45,773 nt of DNA from CAYNYM01 sp049366815 (GCA_049366815.1 JBMNCO010000166.1:1-45773); one strand, 5' to 3'; positions 25,740 through 34,358 are shown, counted from the stretch's first letter. Numbers and translations are program-made. Notes: generated by a model not told the origin, from the sequence alone.

Positions 25740-26963
25740 TTGCATACCGAACAATCCGCTCCGACCTTCGAAGGCCATGGTTTTCATGCCATTGAAGAAA
25801 CGGCCTATGTCGAACAGATCCACAACGATGCCCTCCAGGTCCTGGAGGAAGTGGGGGTAAAGTGCATCTCCGAAAGGGTCAAGAGGGTCTTTGAAGACAC
25901 GGGCCTTGCCGCCTATGACGAGAGCACCGGGCATATCCATGTGCTTTCAGCCCTGGTGGAACAGGCCTTGACCACGGCCCCCAAGCGGGAACGCTACTGG
26001 ATTCCAGAAAACGCCTTCGGGGTAGGCGGCACGGCTCCCTTTGTATATGACGACCGGACCGGAGAACTTATACAGCCCACCTTTGACCATCTCACAAAAA
26101 TCGCATCCATCGTGCAGGAGGCGGACGTCGTGGACTTCATGGCCAGGGGTGTGCTCATAAAAAATCAGGAAATCAAGGTCATGGACGCTATCATCGAACA
26201 CTGCCGAAAGCCTGTTTACGTCGCGGCCGTGACCGAGGCCGGTATCGCCCGGGCCGGTGAGATCTCAGACACCCGCGGCAATCTCACCCTCCAGTTCTCA
26301 ATCATCAACAGTCCCCTCAATGTCATCGAAGGCATGATCGAGCCATTTTTCTCATGCGTAACACGCGGAATACCCGTCTACGTCTCTTCCATGCCCATGG
26401 CCGGTCTTTCCGGTCCCTACTCCATGTCCGGACTCCTGACCCTGACACATGCAGAGGCCCTTTTCGGCATCACGCTCGCCCAATTGATCCGACCCGGAAT
26501 CATGACCGTTCACGCGGGTCTTCCGTCGATCGCCAACATCAGCAAGAACTACGCCGTGGATCTTGGCCTCCTTTCTCACAACATCGCCAATCTGCTGACG
26601 GAAAAGGTCAATAAAAGACTCGGAATACCCTCCATCCAGACCTCCTGTACGACCAGCGAGGAGCAGCCCGGCCTTCAGGCCGAAGAAGACGCGGTCAAAG
26701 GCTTTGCTTTGATGAAGAAGTATGGGTTTCACCAAATGAGACACGCATTCGGCTTTCTCAAGGAACTCATCTCATTCTCCATCGCAAAACTGGAAAGACA
26801 CATCGATCTCTGCCGCCGTACCACCCCTGAAGAAGCCCCTTTCTTCGAAATCGAACCCTACGACCCTGAAGGTCTGGAGGTCATCCGACGCAACGGCAGT
26901 CAGGCCAACTATATGCGGGACGACCACACCCTGAAAAACACGGGCAAGGCCTTCCTCACATGA
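25740..26963 (+). CDS. MttB-family (COG5598) corrinoid methyltransferase-like protein 2
   Basis: A 407-residue paralogue of the first MttB-like protein, sharing its unusual short form and landmarks: VGGTAPFVYDDR, HCRKPVYVAAV, YVSSMPMAGLSGPYSMSG, THAEALFGITLAQLIRPG, TVHAGLPSIAN and a C-terminal KYGFHQMRHAFGFLKELISFS. The two are clearly related yet far from identical, so two methylated substrates or two successive demethylations are possible. There is no in-frame TAG. The start is TTG 7 nt after GGAGG; a TTG start is used by both paralogues. It may be driven by its own promoter in the 248-bp gap, and lies 20 bp before the amidase gene. No corrinoid carrier gene is adjacent. Confidence 0.8.
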   Translation: MHTEQSAPTFEGHGFHAIEETAYVEQIHNDALQVLEEVGVKCISERVKRVFEDTGLAAYDESTGHIHVLSALVEQALTTAPKRERYWIPENAFGVGGTAPFVYDDRTGELIQPTFDHLTKIASIVQEADVVDFMARGVLIKNQEIKVMDAIIEHCRKPVYVAAVTEAGIARAGEISDTRGNLTLQFSIINSPLNVIEGMIEPFFSCVTRGIPVYVSSMPMAGLSGPYSMSGLLTLTHAEALFGITLAQLIRPGIMTVHAGLPSIANISKNYAVDLGLLSHNIANLLTEKVNKRLGIPSIQTSCTTSEEQPGLQAEEDAVKGFALMKKYGFHQMRHAFGFLKELISFSIAKLERHIDLCRRTTPEEAPFFEIEPYDPEGLEVIRRNGSQANYMRDDHTLKNTGKAFLT

Positions 26964-26983
26964 TAAAAAAAGAGAGATAGGAC

Positions 26984-27895
26984 ATGAAGGTCGCCGTTTA
27001 CCAGACCGATCCCGAACTCCTGAATTTGGAAAAGAATACGGAGCATATCATCTCAAAGATTTCGCACGGCCGCGAAAGAGGTGCTGATTTGATCGTATTC
27101 CCTGAAATGGCCCTGACCGGATACTTTGTCGGCCAGAGGTACCATGAAGTGGCCCTCAGAATGGACTCGCCGGAGGTGGAGCGTCTGGCCGGAGCCACGG
27201 AGGGCACTGCGGCCGTGATCGGATTCATCGAGGAGTCCAGGTCCATGAACTTTTACAATTCAGCCCTGGTGGCTGTGGACGGAAAGGTCCTTTTTGCTTA
27301 CAGAAAACTCAATCTGCCCAACTACGGCGTGTTTGAGGAAAGAAAATTCTTCAGTTCAGGCAAAAGGATCCCGGTCTTCAGGCTGAAGGATTTCAATATA
27401 GCCGTCTTTATCTGCAATGACCTTTGGCACCCGTCTCTCCCTTATCTCGGCGTAGTGCAAAAGGCCGATATTTTCGTCAGTATCTTTAATTCCTCCCAGG
27501 GATCCATGGGCAGTGAATTCAGCAACATCGAGAGTTGGGAAATCATCGACAAGTTCTATTCGCGCATTTTCGGGATATATAACATCTGCGCCAATCGCGT
27601 AGGTGAGGAGAATGATCGGGAAGCCCATTGCCTTTCAGGCGGCGTAAACGAGAACTCGCGGGAATCTCCCCCCGGCGATACGGTCTACAATTTTTGGGGA
27701 GGAAGTGAAATAGTCAACCCCTTCGGGCAGGTTATCGCCAAAGCGGCCTATCACAAAACGGATGTTATCACGGCAGAGTTATCGAGGGAACTGGTTCGTC
27801 GTAAAAGGCTTCTTCTCCCCTACCTCAGAAACGACGATCCCTACTTTACCTACAGGGAACTCCGTCGCATCCTCTATGAAAAAACAGGGCCCTGA
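26984..27895 (+). CDS. Nitrilase-superfamily amidase (carbon-nitrogen hydrolase)
   Basis: A 303-residue cytosolic amidohydrolase with the Glu-Lys-Cys triad in VFPEMALTGY (about residue 43), AYRKLNLPNYGVFEERKFF (about 107) and VFICNDLWHP (about 143). The KLNLPNYGVFEE stretch is typical of the glutaminase domain of NadE-type NAD synthetases and their stand-alone relatives, which hydrolyse primary amides. As last gene of the MttB-AsnB-DAO block it could remove an amide placed by the AsnB-like enzyme. Its stop codon lies inside the 5' arm of a strong hairpin shared with convergent gyrA. Its ribosome binding site is weak (ATAGGA). Confidence 0.8.
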   Translation: MKVAVYQTDPELLNLEKNTEHIISKISHGRERGADLIVFPEMALTGYFVGQRYHEVALRMDSPEVERLAGATEGTAAVIGFIEESRSMNFYNSALVAVDGKVLFAYRKLNLPNYGVFEERKFFSSGKRIPVFRLKDFNIAVFICNDLWHPSLPYLGVVQKADIFVSIFNSSQGSMGSEFSNIESWEIIDKFYSRIFGIYNICANRVGEENDREAHCLSGGVNENSRESPPGDTVYNFWGGSEIVNPFGQVIAKAAYHKTDVITAELSRELVRRKRLLLPYLRNDDPYFTYRELRRILYEKTGP

Positions 27896-27929
27896 TCAGT
27901 CCAAGGCCCTGTTCCCTGTTGTCCGTTTT
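27883..27929. terminator. Bidirectional terminator between the amidase gene and gyrA
   Basis: Perfect 9-bp arms AACAGGGCC (27883-27891) and GGCCCTGTT (27905-27913) are flanked by an A-run on the left, which is a T-run for the minus strand. It is a strong terminator for gyrA. On the plus strand a T-run follows only at 27924-27930, so it is weaker for the amidase operon, whose stop codon lies at the hairpin base. Confidence 0.75.
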
Positions 27930-28005
27930 TTCATTCTCCGGGCCGCGAAGGGAATCCCGGGTGTCTCCTTTGAGCAGCCCGGACGGCCCGTAAAAATGTC
28001 TGGGC

Positions 28006-30426
28006 CTATTCCTCCACCACCTTGGCCACCCCGACAACCTTTTCTCCGTCACCGAGGTCGATAAGTTTCACCCCCTGCGTGTTGCGACCGATCACCGAAA
28101 TATCTGCCACCCTCAAGCGGATGATTTTTCCGTGTTCCGTGATGATCATGAGCTGATCATGGTCGGCGACCTGATAGGCATAGACCACGGGGCCGTTTCT
28201 CTCCGTGGTTTTCATGGTCAGGATGCCCTTCCCACCCCTTGCCTGGGTCCGGTACTCTTCTGTACGGGTTCTCTTCCCAAAGCCATTCTCGGTCACAGTA
28301 AGGATAGTGGCCCCGTCTACGAGCGCATCCATCCCGACCACCTCGTCTCCATCCTCCAGCCTTATCCCGATATTACCCGTGGCGACCCTTCCCATGGCTC
28401 TCAGATCATCTTCGCCAAACCGGATGGATTTTCCGCGACAGGTGGCCAAAAAGATGTCCTGTTCACCGCTTGTCATCCGGACACCGATGAGTTCATCATC
28501 GTCCCGTATCTTCAAGGCCACGATGCCCCCCGTCCTCGGCCGACTGTATTCTTTCATTTCAGTCTTTTTGACCACGCCCTTTTTCGTGGCCATCAGCACA
28601 TACCTACCTTCTTCGAAGTCCCTGACCGCCAGTGTCGTCGCAACCTTTTCATCTCTCTGCAGTTCGAGGAGATTGACAATGGCCTTACCTCTTGACAGTC
28701 TCCCGCCTTCCGGTATCTCGTGGACCTTTTTCCAGTACACTCTCCCCTTGTTGGTGAAAAAAAGCAGATAGTCGTGGGAAGAGGCCACAAAGAGGAGTTC
28801 CACAAAATCCTTTTCCTTGGGTTTGACACCGGTCAGCCCTTTTCCACCGCGGCCCTGGGCCCGGTACAGGCTGATGGGGTTTCGTTTGATATATCCCTCG
28901 TGACTGAATGTGACCACCATATCTTCTTCCGCTATAAGGTCCTCGACATCAATGTCCCCGGTATCCGACAGGAGCTCCGTCCTTCGCCCGTCACCGTGTT
29001 TGTCCCTGATTTCCTGCATCTCGCTCTTGATGATTTCGAGGACCATCTGCGAACTCTCCAGTATGGATTTAAACCGTGCGATATCCTGAATGAGGTCCTG
29101 ATATTCCGCATTGATCTTTTCCCTTTCAAGACCCGTCAGCCTCTGGAGCCTCATATCCAATATGGCCTGGGCCTGCACGTCACTGAGCTCAAAATCCGCC
29201 ATGAGTCGGCTTTTGGCCTCTTTCGGGTCCGATGAAGAACGAATGACCTCAATCACTTCATCCAGAAAATCCAAGGCCTTTTTCAATCCCTCAAGGATAT
29301 GGGCCCTTTCCTCGGCCTTGCGTAGATCATAGACGGTTCTTCTGACGATAATTTCGCGGCGATGATTAACAAAGTGGTTAAGAATCTCCTTGAGGTTGAG
29401 GATTTCCGGTCTGCCGTTGACGATTGCCAGGAAAATGATGCCAAAGGAGACCTCCATCTGGGTAAATTTATAGAGACGATTGAGAATCACCAGGGCCATG
29501 CTGTCCCGCTTGATGTCAATGGCGATTCTCATACCTTCCCTGTCCGATTCGTCCCTGATATCCGAAATGCCCTCTATCTTCTTATCCTTGACCAGTTCGG
29601 CAATTTTTTCAAGGAGCTTGGCCTTATTGACCTGATAGGGTATCTCCGTGACAATGATTCTTTCTCTGTTATGGCCCACCTTTTCTACATAGGCCCTGGC
29701 CCTTATCTTGATAATACCCCGGCCGGTCTCATAGGCGTCCCTGATCCCCTTCTTTCCGAGTATAAAACCCGCCGTAGGAAAATCCGGCCCGGGAATAATT
29801 CCCATGAGTTCCCGGAGGTCCACCTCCGGCTTCTCGATCATCCTGACCACCGCATTGCAGACCTCGGTCAGGTTATGGGGTGGAATGTTGGTGGCCATTC
29901 CGACGGCGATTCCAGACGATCCATTGATGAGCAGATTGGGAATCGTGGTGGGAAGGATGGTGGGTTCCTCGAGGGAATCGTCGTAATTGGTGCTGAACTC
30001 GACGGTCTCCTTCTCAATATCACTAAGAAACTCCTGGGCAAGACGGGTCATGCGGACTTCCGTGTATCGCATGGCCGCAGGGGGATCCCCATCTACGGAT
30101 CCAAAGTTTCCTTGCCCGTCTACCAGGGGATAACGCAGGGAAAAATCCTGCGCCATCCTGACGATGGTATCGTAGACAGCGGCATCCCCGTGGGGATGGT
30201 ATTTACCGATGACGTCACCGACCACTCTGGCCGATTTCTTGTACGGTCTGTTGAAGTAGTTCCGAAGATCGTGCATACCGAAGAGAACCCGGCGATGAAC
30301 CGGCTTCAGGCCGTCGCGGATATCCGGCAGGGCCCTACCCACGATGACGCTCATGGAATACTCCAGATAAGATTTTTTCATCTCATCTTCAATATTGACA
30401 GGATCAATCTTTAAATCCGTAATCAT
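28006..30426 (-). CDS. gyrA: DNA gyrase subunit A
   Basis: An 806-residue topoisomerase subunit. The catalytic Tyr121 lies in AAMRYTEVRM. The quinolone region reads GKYHPHGDAAVYDTIVRMAQ, with Ala82 where E. coli has Ser83 and Asp86 at the Asp87 position; Ala here occurs naturally in several bacteria and is linked to lower quinolone sensitivity. The GyrA-box form QGRGGKG and five or six C-terminal beta-pinwheel repeats (including QARGGKG) confirm gyrase rather than ParC. It is the last gene of the dnaA-dnaN-gyrB-gyrA series, separated from gyrB by 111 bp that contain a long hairpin. Confidence 0.95.
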   Translation of the reverse strand: MITDLKIDPVNIEDEMKKSYLEYSMSVIVGRALPDIRDGLKPVHRRVLFGMHDLRNYFNRPYKKSARVVGDVIGKYHPHGDAAVYDTIVRMAQDFSLRYPLVDGQGNFGSVDGDPPAAMRYTEVRMTRLAQEFLSDIEKETVEFSTNYDDSLEEPTILPTTIPNLLINGSSGIAVGMATNIPPHNLTEVCNAVVRMIEKPEVDLRELMGIIPGPDFPTAGFILGKKGIRDAYETGRGIIKIRARAYVEKVGHNRERIIVTEIPYQVNKAKLLEKIAELVKDKKIEGISDIRDESDREGMRIAIDIKRDSMALVILNRLYKFTQMEVSFGIIFLAIVNGRPEILNLKEILNHFVNHRREIIVRRTVYDLRKAEERAHILEGLKKALDFLDEVIEVIRSSSDPKEAKSRLMADFELSDVQAQAILDMRLQRLTGLEREKINAEYQDLIQDIARFKSILESSQMVLEIIKSEMQEIRDKHGDGRRTELLSDTGDIDVEDLIAEEDMVVTFSHEGYIKRNPISLYRAQGRGGKGLTGVKPKEKDFVELLFVASSHDYLLFFTNKGRVYWKKVHEIPEGGRLSRGKAIVNLLELQRDEKVATTLAVRDFEEGRYVLMATKKGVVKKTEMKEYSRPRTGGIVALKIRDDDELIGVRMTSGEQDIFLATCRGKSIRFGEDDLRAMGRVATGNIGIRLEDGDEVVGMDALVDGATILTVTENGFGKRTRTEEYRTQARGGKGILTMKTTERNGPVVYAYQVADHDQLMIITEHGKIIRLRVADISVIGRNTQGVKLIDLGDGEKVVGVAKVVEE

Positions 30427-30463
30427 CGCTCTTCCCCAGTTCCTCTTTCTCTCGATTTCCAGC

Positions 30464-30516
30464 GCGAAGGCGATGCCCTATCCTCGAGATGTTCCGGAAT
30501 CGGACATCGCCTTCGC
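30464..30516. repeat. 12-bp perfect inverted repeat between gyrB and gyrA
   Basis: GCGAAGGCGATG (30464-30475) and CATCGCCTTCGC (30505-30516) can pair over a 29-nt loop, which itself includes TTCCGGAA. No T-run follows on either strand, so it is not a standard terminator. It might be an mRNA processing or stability element between the two gyrase genes, or a dispersed palindromic repeat. Confidence 0.6.
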
Positions 30517-30537
30517 TTCTTTCACCCCATCAAAACT

Positions 30538-32931
30538 TTAGATATCCAGGTCGGTGACCTCCAGGGCATTGTTTTGGATAAACTCTCTTCTCGGTTCGAC
30601 CTTATCGCCCATGAGGACGGTAAAGATATCGTTCGCCTCTACCGCGTCCTTTATGCGCACCATGAGCAGCGAACGCGTCTCCGGATTCATGGTCGTTTTC
30701 CAGAGTTGGTCGGGGTTCATCTCCCCCAGGCCCTTGTAACGCTGAATACCGAGCCCCTTTTTCCCTTTTTCCATCAATTCATTCAGGAGTTCCTGAGGAT
30801 CGTTAATCCTCTTTTCGACACCGTCGCCGGTGACGGTGCATCCATTTTCGGCGATAAGGCTGAATTCCTTTGAATGTCCGATAAGCTGTTTCAGTTCAGG
30901 GGAAGACAGAAATTCCCAGTTCACGGAGAAACTCTGCCCCCCGTTTCTTGTTTCGGTTACCAGAAATTCATAGTAGCCGTTAAGTTCGTTGATCTTTACA
31001 TCCCCTAATTGAAAACCCTTTTCCTGAAGCCTCTGGAAGAACTGGCCCATAAAGGCCTTGTCTTTAAAGAGTGTTCTATCCGCTACACCGTAGGAGGCCA
31101 GGAATTCAATAAACCGCCGCAGATATCCCCTCCTCGAGAGTTGGTTCAGGCTGTCGTAAAATTTGATCAGATCATTTAAAAACTTGACCAGCCGTTGCCC
31201 GGATATTTCAGGGCCGTCGTCAAAGGCTATCTTCTCTTGATTCGAAATTCGGTTCAGGATAAAATCATTAAATGCCTCTTCATCCTTCACATACATCTCC
31301 TTTTTGCCGTCTAACACGCGATAGAGGGGTGGTTGAGCGACATAGAGATAACCGTTTTCAATGAGTTCCGGCATCTGTCTGAAAAAGAAGGTAAGGAGCA
31401 ACGTCCGGATATGTGACCCATCCACATCCGCATCCGTCATGATGATCACCTTATGATATCTGAGGGCGTCGATATTGTATTCCTCGTCCCCTATCCCCGT
31501 ACCCAAGGCGGATATCATCGTGCGGATGACCTCGCTGGAAATCATGATATCGAATCGGGATTTTTCCACATTCAGGATCTTCCCCCTTAGAGGGAGAATG
31601 GCCTGAAACTTCCTGTCCCTGCCCTGTTTTGCAGAGCCCCCTGCAGAATCCCCCTCAACGACAAAGATCTCACAGCGGCTCGGATCCCGTTCCTGACAGT
31701 CGGCCAGCTTTCCAGGAAGGGAATGATCGTACAGTACCCCCTTGCGTCGGGCAAGATCCCTTGCTTTTCTTGCCGCGTCCCTCGCCCTTGCCGCGTCGAT
31801 CACCTTTGTCAGAATACCCTTAATGATGGCAGGGTTCTCTTCAAAAAAGTTGCTCAACCCTTCATTCACCATATTCTCGACAAGGCCCTTGACCTCGCTG
31901 TTCCCGAGTTTGGTCTTTGTCTGACCCTCGAACTGGGGATTGGGCAGTTTGACGCTGACGACGGCTGTAAGGCCCTCCCGCACATCATCTCCGGTGAGTT
32001 TTTCTTTGAAGTTTTTAGACAAAGGGGAGTTTTCGAGGTATTGATTGATGCTTCGGGTGAGCGCAGCCTTGAAACCGCTCAGATGGCTGCCGCCCTCTCT
32101 CGTATTGATACTGTTTGCAAAACTGAATATATTTTCCTGGTAGGAGTTGTTGTACTGGATGGCGATATCCATTTGAACGCTTCCCTTTTCAGCGCACATG
32201 TAAACCGGTTTTCGATGGAGTACCTCCTTGTTTTTGTTCAGGTATTCAACAAAGGATATGATGCCGCCCTCATAGAGAAATTCCTTTTTCTTTCCGCTGC
32301 GTTCATCGGAAATCCGTATTCTGACCCCTTTGGTCAGAAAAGCCAATTCCCGCATCCGTTTCGCAAGGGTATCGAAGTCAAAATTGACATCTTCGAATAT
32401 CTCTCTGTCCGGTTTGAATTGCACCCGGGTTCCCACCCGCTTCGTCTCCCCTGTGACGGAAAGTTCAGTTGCCTTCCTTCCTCGCTGAAAACTTTGTGAA
32501 TATATCTTCTTGTTGCGATAGACCTCCACGTTGAGAAACTCGGAGAGTGCGTTCACCACGGATACACCCACGCCGTGCAACCCGCCCGAGACGCTGTAAC
32601 TCTTATTGTCAAATTTGCCGCCGGCGTGTAGTTTGGTCATGACCACTTCGAGGGCCGGCACCTTTTCCGTCTCGTGCATATCTACGGGTATGCCCCGCCC
32701 GTTGTCGCGAACGATGACACTGCCCTCACTCAATATTTCAATATCCACCTTGTCGCAATATCCTGCAAGGGCCTCGTCGATACTGTTATCCACGACTTCA
32801 TAAACCAGATGATGCAGACCCTCGAATCCCGTGTTCCCGATGTACATGGCCGGTCGCTTCCGGACGGCATCCAGACCTTCCAGAATTTTTATACTCTCGG
32901 CACCGTAGCTTGTTACTTCCTGATTTACCAT
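30538..32931 (-). CDS. gyrB: DNA gyrase subunit B
   Basis: A 797-residue GHKL ATPase/TOPRIM protein. The ATP site is seen in YEVVDNSIDEALAGYCD and DNGRGIPVD. The Gly-rich lid is GGLHGVGVSVVNALS. The TOPRIM domain has EGDSAGGSAKQGRDRKFQAILPLRGKILNVEK and DADVDGSHIRTLLL. The C-terminal end KGLGEMNPDQLWKTTMNPE is standard. It starts one nucleotide after the dnaN stop, so the two are translationally coupled. recF, which often lies between dnaN and gyrB, is absent. Confidence 0.95.
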   Translation of the reverse strand: MVNQEVTSYGAESIKILEGLDAVRKRPAMYIGNTGFEGLHHLVYEVVDNSIDEALAGYCDKVDIEILSEGSVIVRDNGRGIPVDMHETEKVPALEVVMTKLHAGGKFDNKSYSVSGGLHGVGVSVVNALSEFLNVEVYRNKKIYSQSFQRGRKATELSVTGETKRVGTRVQFKPDREIFEDVNFDFDTLAKRMRELAFLTKGVRIRISDERSGKKKEFLYEGGIISFVEYLNKNKEVLHRKPVYMCAEKGSVQMDIAIQYNNSYQENIFSFANSINTREGGSHLSGFKAALTRSINQYLENSPLSKNFKEKLTGDDVREGLTAVVSVKLPNPQFEGQTKTKLGNSEVKGLVENMVNEGLSNFFEENPAIIKGILTKVIDAARARDAARKARDLARRKGVLYDHSLPGKLADCQERDPSRCEIFVVEGDSAGGSAKQGRDRKFQAILPLRGKILNVEKSRFDIMISSEVIRTMISALGTGIGDEEYNIDALRYHKVIIMTDADVDGSHIRTLLLTFFFRQMPELIENGYLYVAQPPLYRVLDGKKEMYVKDEEAFNDFILNRISNQEKIAFDDGPEISGQRLVKFLNDLIKFYDSLNQLSRRGYLRRFIEFLASYGVADRTLFKDKAFMGQFFQRLQEKGFQLGDVKINELNGYYEFLVTETRNGGQSFSVNWEFLSSPELKQLIGHSKEFSLIAENGCTVTGDGVEKRINDPQELLNELMEKGKKGLGIQRYKGLGEMNPDQLWKTTMNPETRSLLMVRIKDAVEANDIFTVLMGDKVEPRREFIQNNALEVTDLDI

Positions 32932-32932
32932 T

Positions 32933-34060
32933 TTAAAGCCTCATTGGCATAATTAATCCAACAAATCCCTTATCTTGATCACCTTTTAATAGACACGGAC
33001 TTGAATTGTCGATAAAACCGATCTCAACAAATTCACTGTCCATGGCTTGAAGGGCCTCTATGAAAAACCTGGCGTTGAATCCAGCCTCCATTCGCTCGTC
33101 CTGGTATTCTATCTTGAGGTTTTCCTGGGCATCTCCCAAATCCGGGTTGATAGATACAAGCTCCATGTTGTCGTTATCCAACGTAATCTTGACGCCTCGG
33201 TAAGTTTCACTGCTCAATATAATCATTTTTTTCATGCCGTCCAAGAGTGAAGATTTTTCCATTCTGATCACACTCCTGACCTTTTTGGGGATCACGGCGT
33301 TGTAGTCCGGAAACTTGCTCTCGAGCAGACGAATAACAATCACGGCATCTTCCCGCCTGGCCAGGCAATTATTCTTTTTGAAACCCAGGTGTACCTTCCC
33401 CCCCTCTGAGGCGATCTTGCTCAACTCAGACATGCCCTTTTTGGGGATCATGACCCCGCCGTCCATCTCCAGGTCATTAATGCCGGGGATCTCTTTGTCG
33501 ATCAGGGACAACCGATGACCGTCCGTCGAAACCATTCTCAGACAGGTCTTTCCTTCCAGGGCCACCTTTTCCACGTAGATTCCGGAAAGCTTGAACCCGG
33601 CTTCTTCCATGGTGACCGAGTAAATGGTCTTTGAAATCATCTCTTGAAGGACATCTCCATCAATCTCGACTGTGGGGACATCCTCCGGTTCGACGAAGAC
33701 AGGATACTCGTCAGACGGCAGACACGCCAGATTGTATTTGGCCGCCTTGTCGGTAATGAAAACCCAGTTATTTTCCTTTTCTTTTATGTAAATTTCAGGA
33801 TGTTTACTTTCTTTTAATATTTCGAACAGCTTCCGTCCGGATATGGTCACATTGCCGGGGGAGATAATTTTTGCAGGAATCCTTTGCTGAAAACTGATTT
33901 CAAGATCCGTTGCGGATATGTCTATCGTCCCTTCATCTGTGGAGATCAGAACCATGGAAAGAATGGGCATGTTGCTTCTTTTCTCGATGATACTTTGAAC
34001 TCTGGATATGGATCGATACAATTGATCCCTGTCTATTGTTATTTCCATTATATCCTCCAA
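32933..34060 (-). CDS. dnaN: DNA polymerase III beta subunit (sliding clamp)
   Basis: A 375-residue clamp with the three-domain repeat. The start MEITIDRDQLYRSISRVQSIIEKRSNMPILS is typical; the annotated frame begins four codons earlier (MEDI), and the internal ATG (codon 5) preceded by GGAGGATATA is the more likely start. The C-terminal PMRL is the canonical clamp ending. It tethers Pol III to DNA. Its order after dnaA and directly before gyrB matches the replication-origin neighbourhood of many bacteria. Confidence 0.92.
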   Translation of the reverse strand: MEDIMEITIDRDQLYRSISRVQSIIEKRSNMPILSMVLISTDEGTIDISATDLEISFQQRIPAKIISPGNVTISGRKLFEILKESKHPEIYIKEKENNWVFITDKAAKYNLACLPSDEYPVFVEPEDVPTVEIDGDVLQEMISKTIYSVTMEEAGFKLSGIYVEKVALEGKTCLRMVSTDGHRLSLIDKEIPGINDLEMDGGVMIPKKGMSELSKIASEGGKVHLGFKKNNCLARREDAVIVIRLLESKFPDYNAVIPKKVRSVIRMEKSSLLDGMKKMIILSSETYRGVKITLDNDNMELVSINPDLGDAQENLKIEYQDERMEAGFNARFFIEALQAMDSEFVEIGFIDNSSPCLLKGDQDKGFVGLIMPMRL

Positions 34061-34317
34061 AGATAATAGTTATATGGGATGTTCACTTGTTGAATAGTCA
34101 TGAAACTCATTGAAAATAGATGAAATGATTTAGGGGAAGACCTGACGCTTATCTCACCTTTTCAACCTCCGCTCCATTTTATCCACCCTTTTTTTCTTAT
34201 CCGATGTTCAACATGTCAAAAACTGACAAAATCCTGTACCCTATCCTGTCGAGACTTTGTGGAATACCTTAAAGGAGGTATCCATGGCGTATCGTCGATA
34301 TTTTTTTGCCCGGTGGT
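34061..34317. other. dnaA-dnaN intergenic region, weak oriC candidate
   Basis: 257 bp, AT-rich. One near-consensus DnaA box TTATCCACC lies at 34179-34187. Weaker relatives are TTATCTCAC (34149-34157), CTTATCCGA (34197-34203) and TGTGGAATA (about 34259-34267). A small inverted repeat TGTCA/TGACA with a 5-nt spacer lies near 34214-34228. The region should hold the dnaN promoter. The box cluster is too weak to call an origin. Confidence 0.35.
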
Positions 34318-34358
34318 TCAGGAAAGAATATTCTCAATCTGAGTCAGATGATCCCTGA
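34284..34358 (+). CDS. Possible 24-residue small protein antisense to the dnaA 3' end
   Basis: An ideal Shine-Dalgarno AAAGGAGGT (34271-34279) is followed 4 nt later by ATG and 24 codons (MAYRRYFFARWFRKEYSQSE, then SDDP). The N-terminal half is aromatic and Arg-rich, the end acidic. It overlaps the end of dnaA on the other strand by 41 bp. It is not ribosomal protein L34. The case rests only on the ribosome binding site; chance is possible. Confidence 0.3.
   Translation: MAYRRYFFARWFRKEYSQSESDDP

Noticed and set aside
21310..26963. Pyrrolysine-containing MttB
   Set aside because: Both frames are uninterrupted by TAG, and the loop that carries pyrrolysine is not conserved.
34149..34267. oriC with a DnaA-box cluster
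   Set aside because: Only one single-mismatch box and a few weaker ones are visible; this is too little to call an origin.
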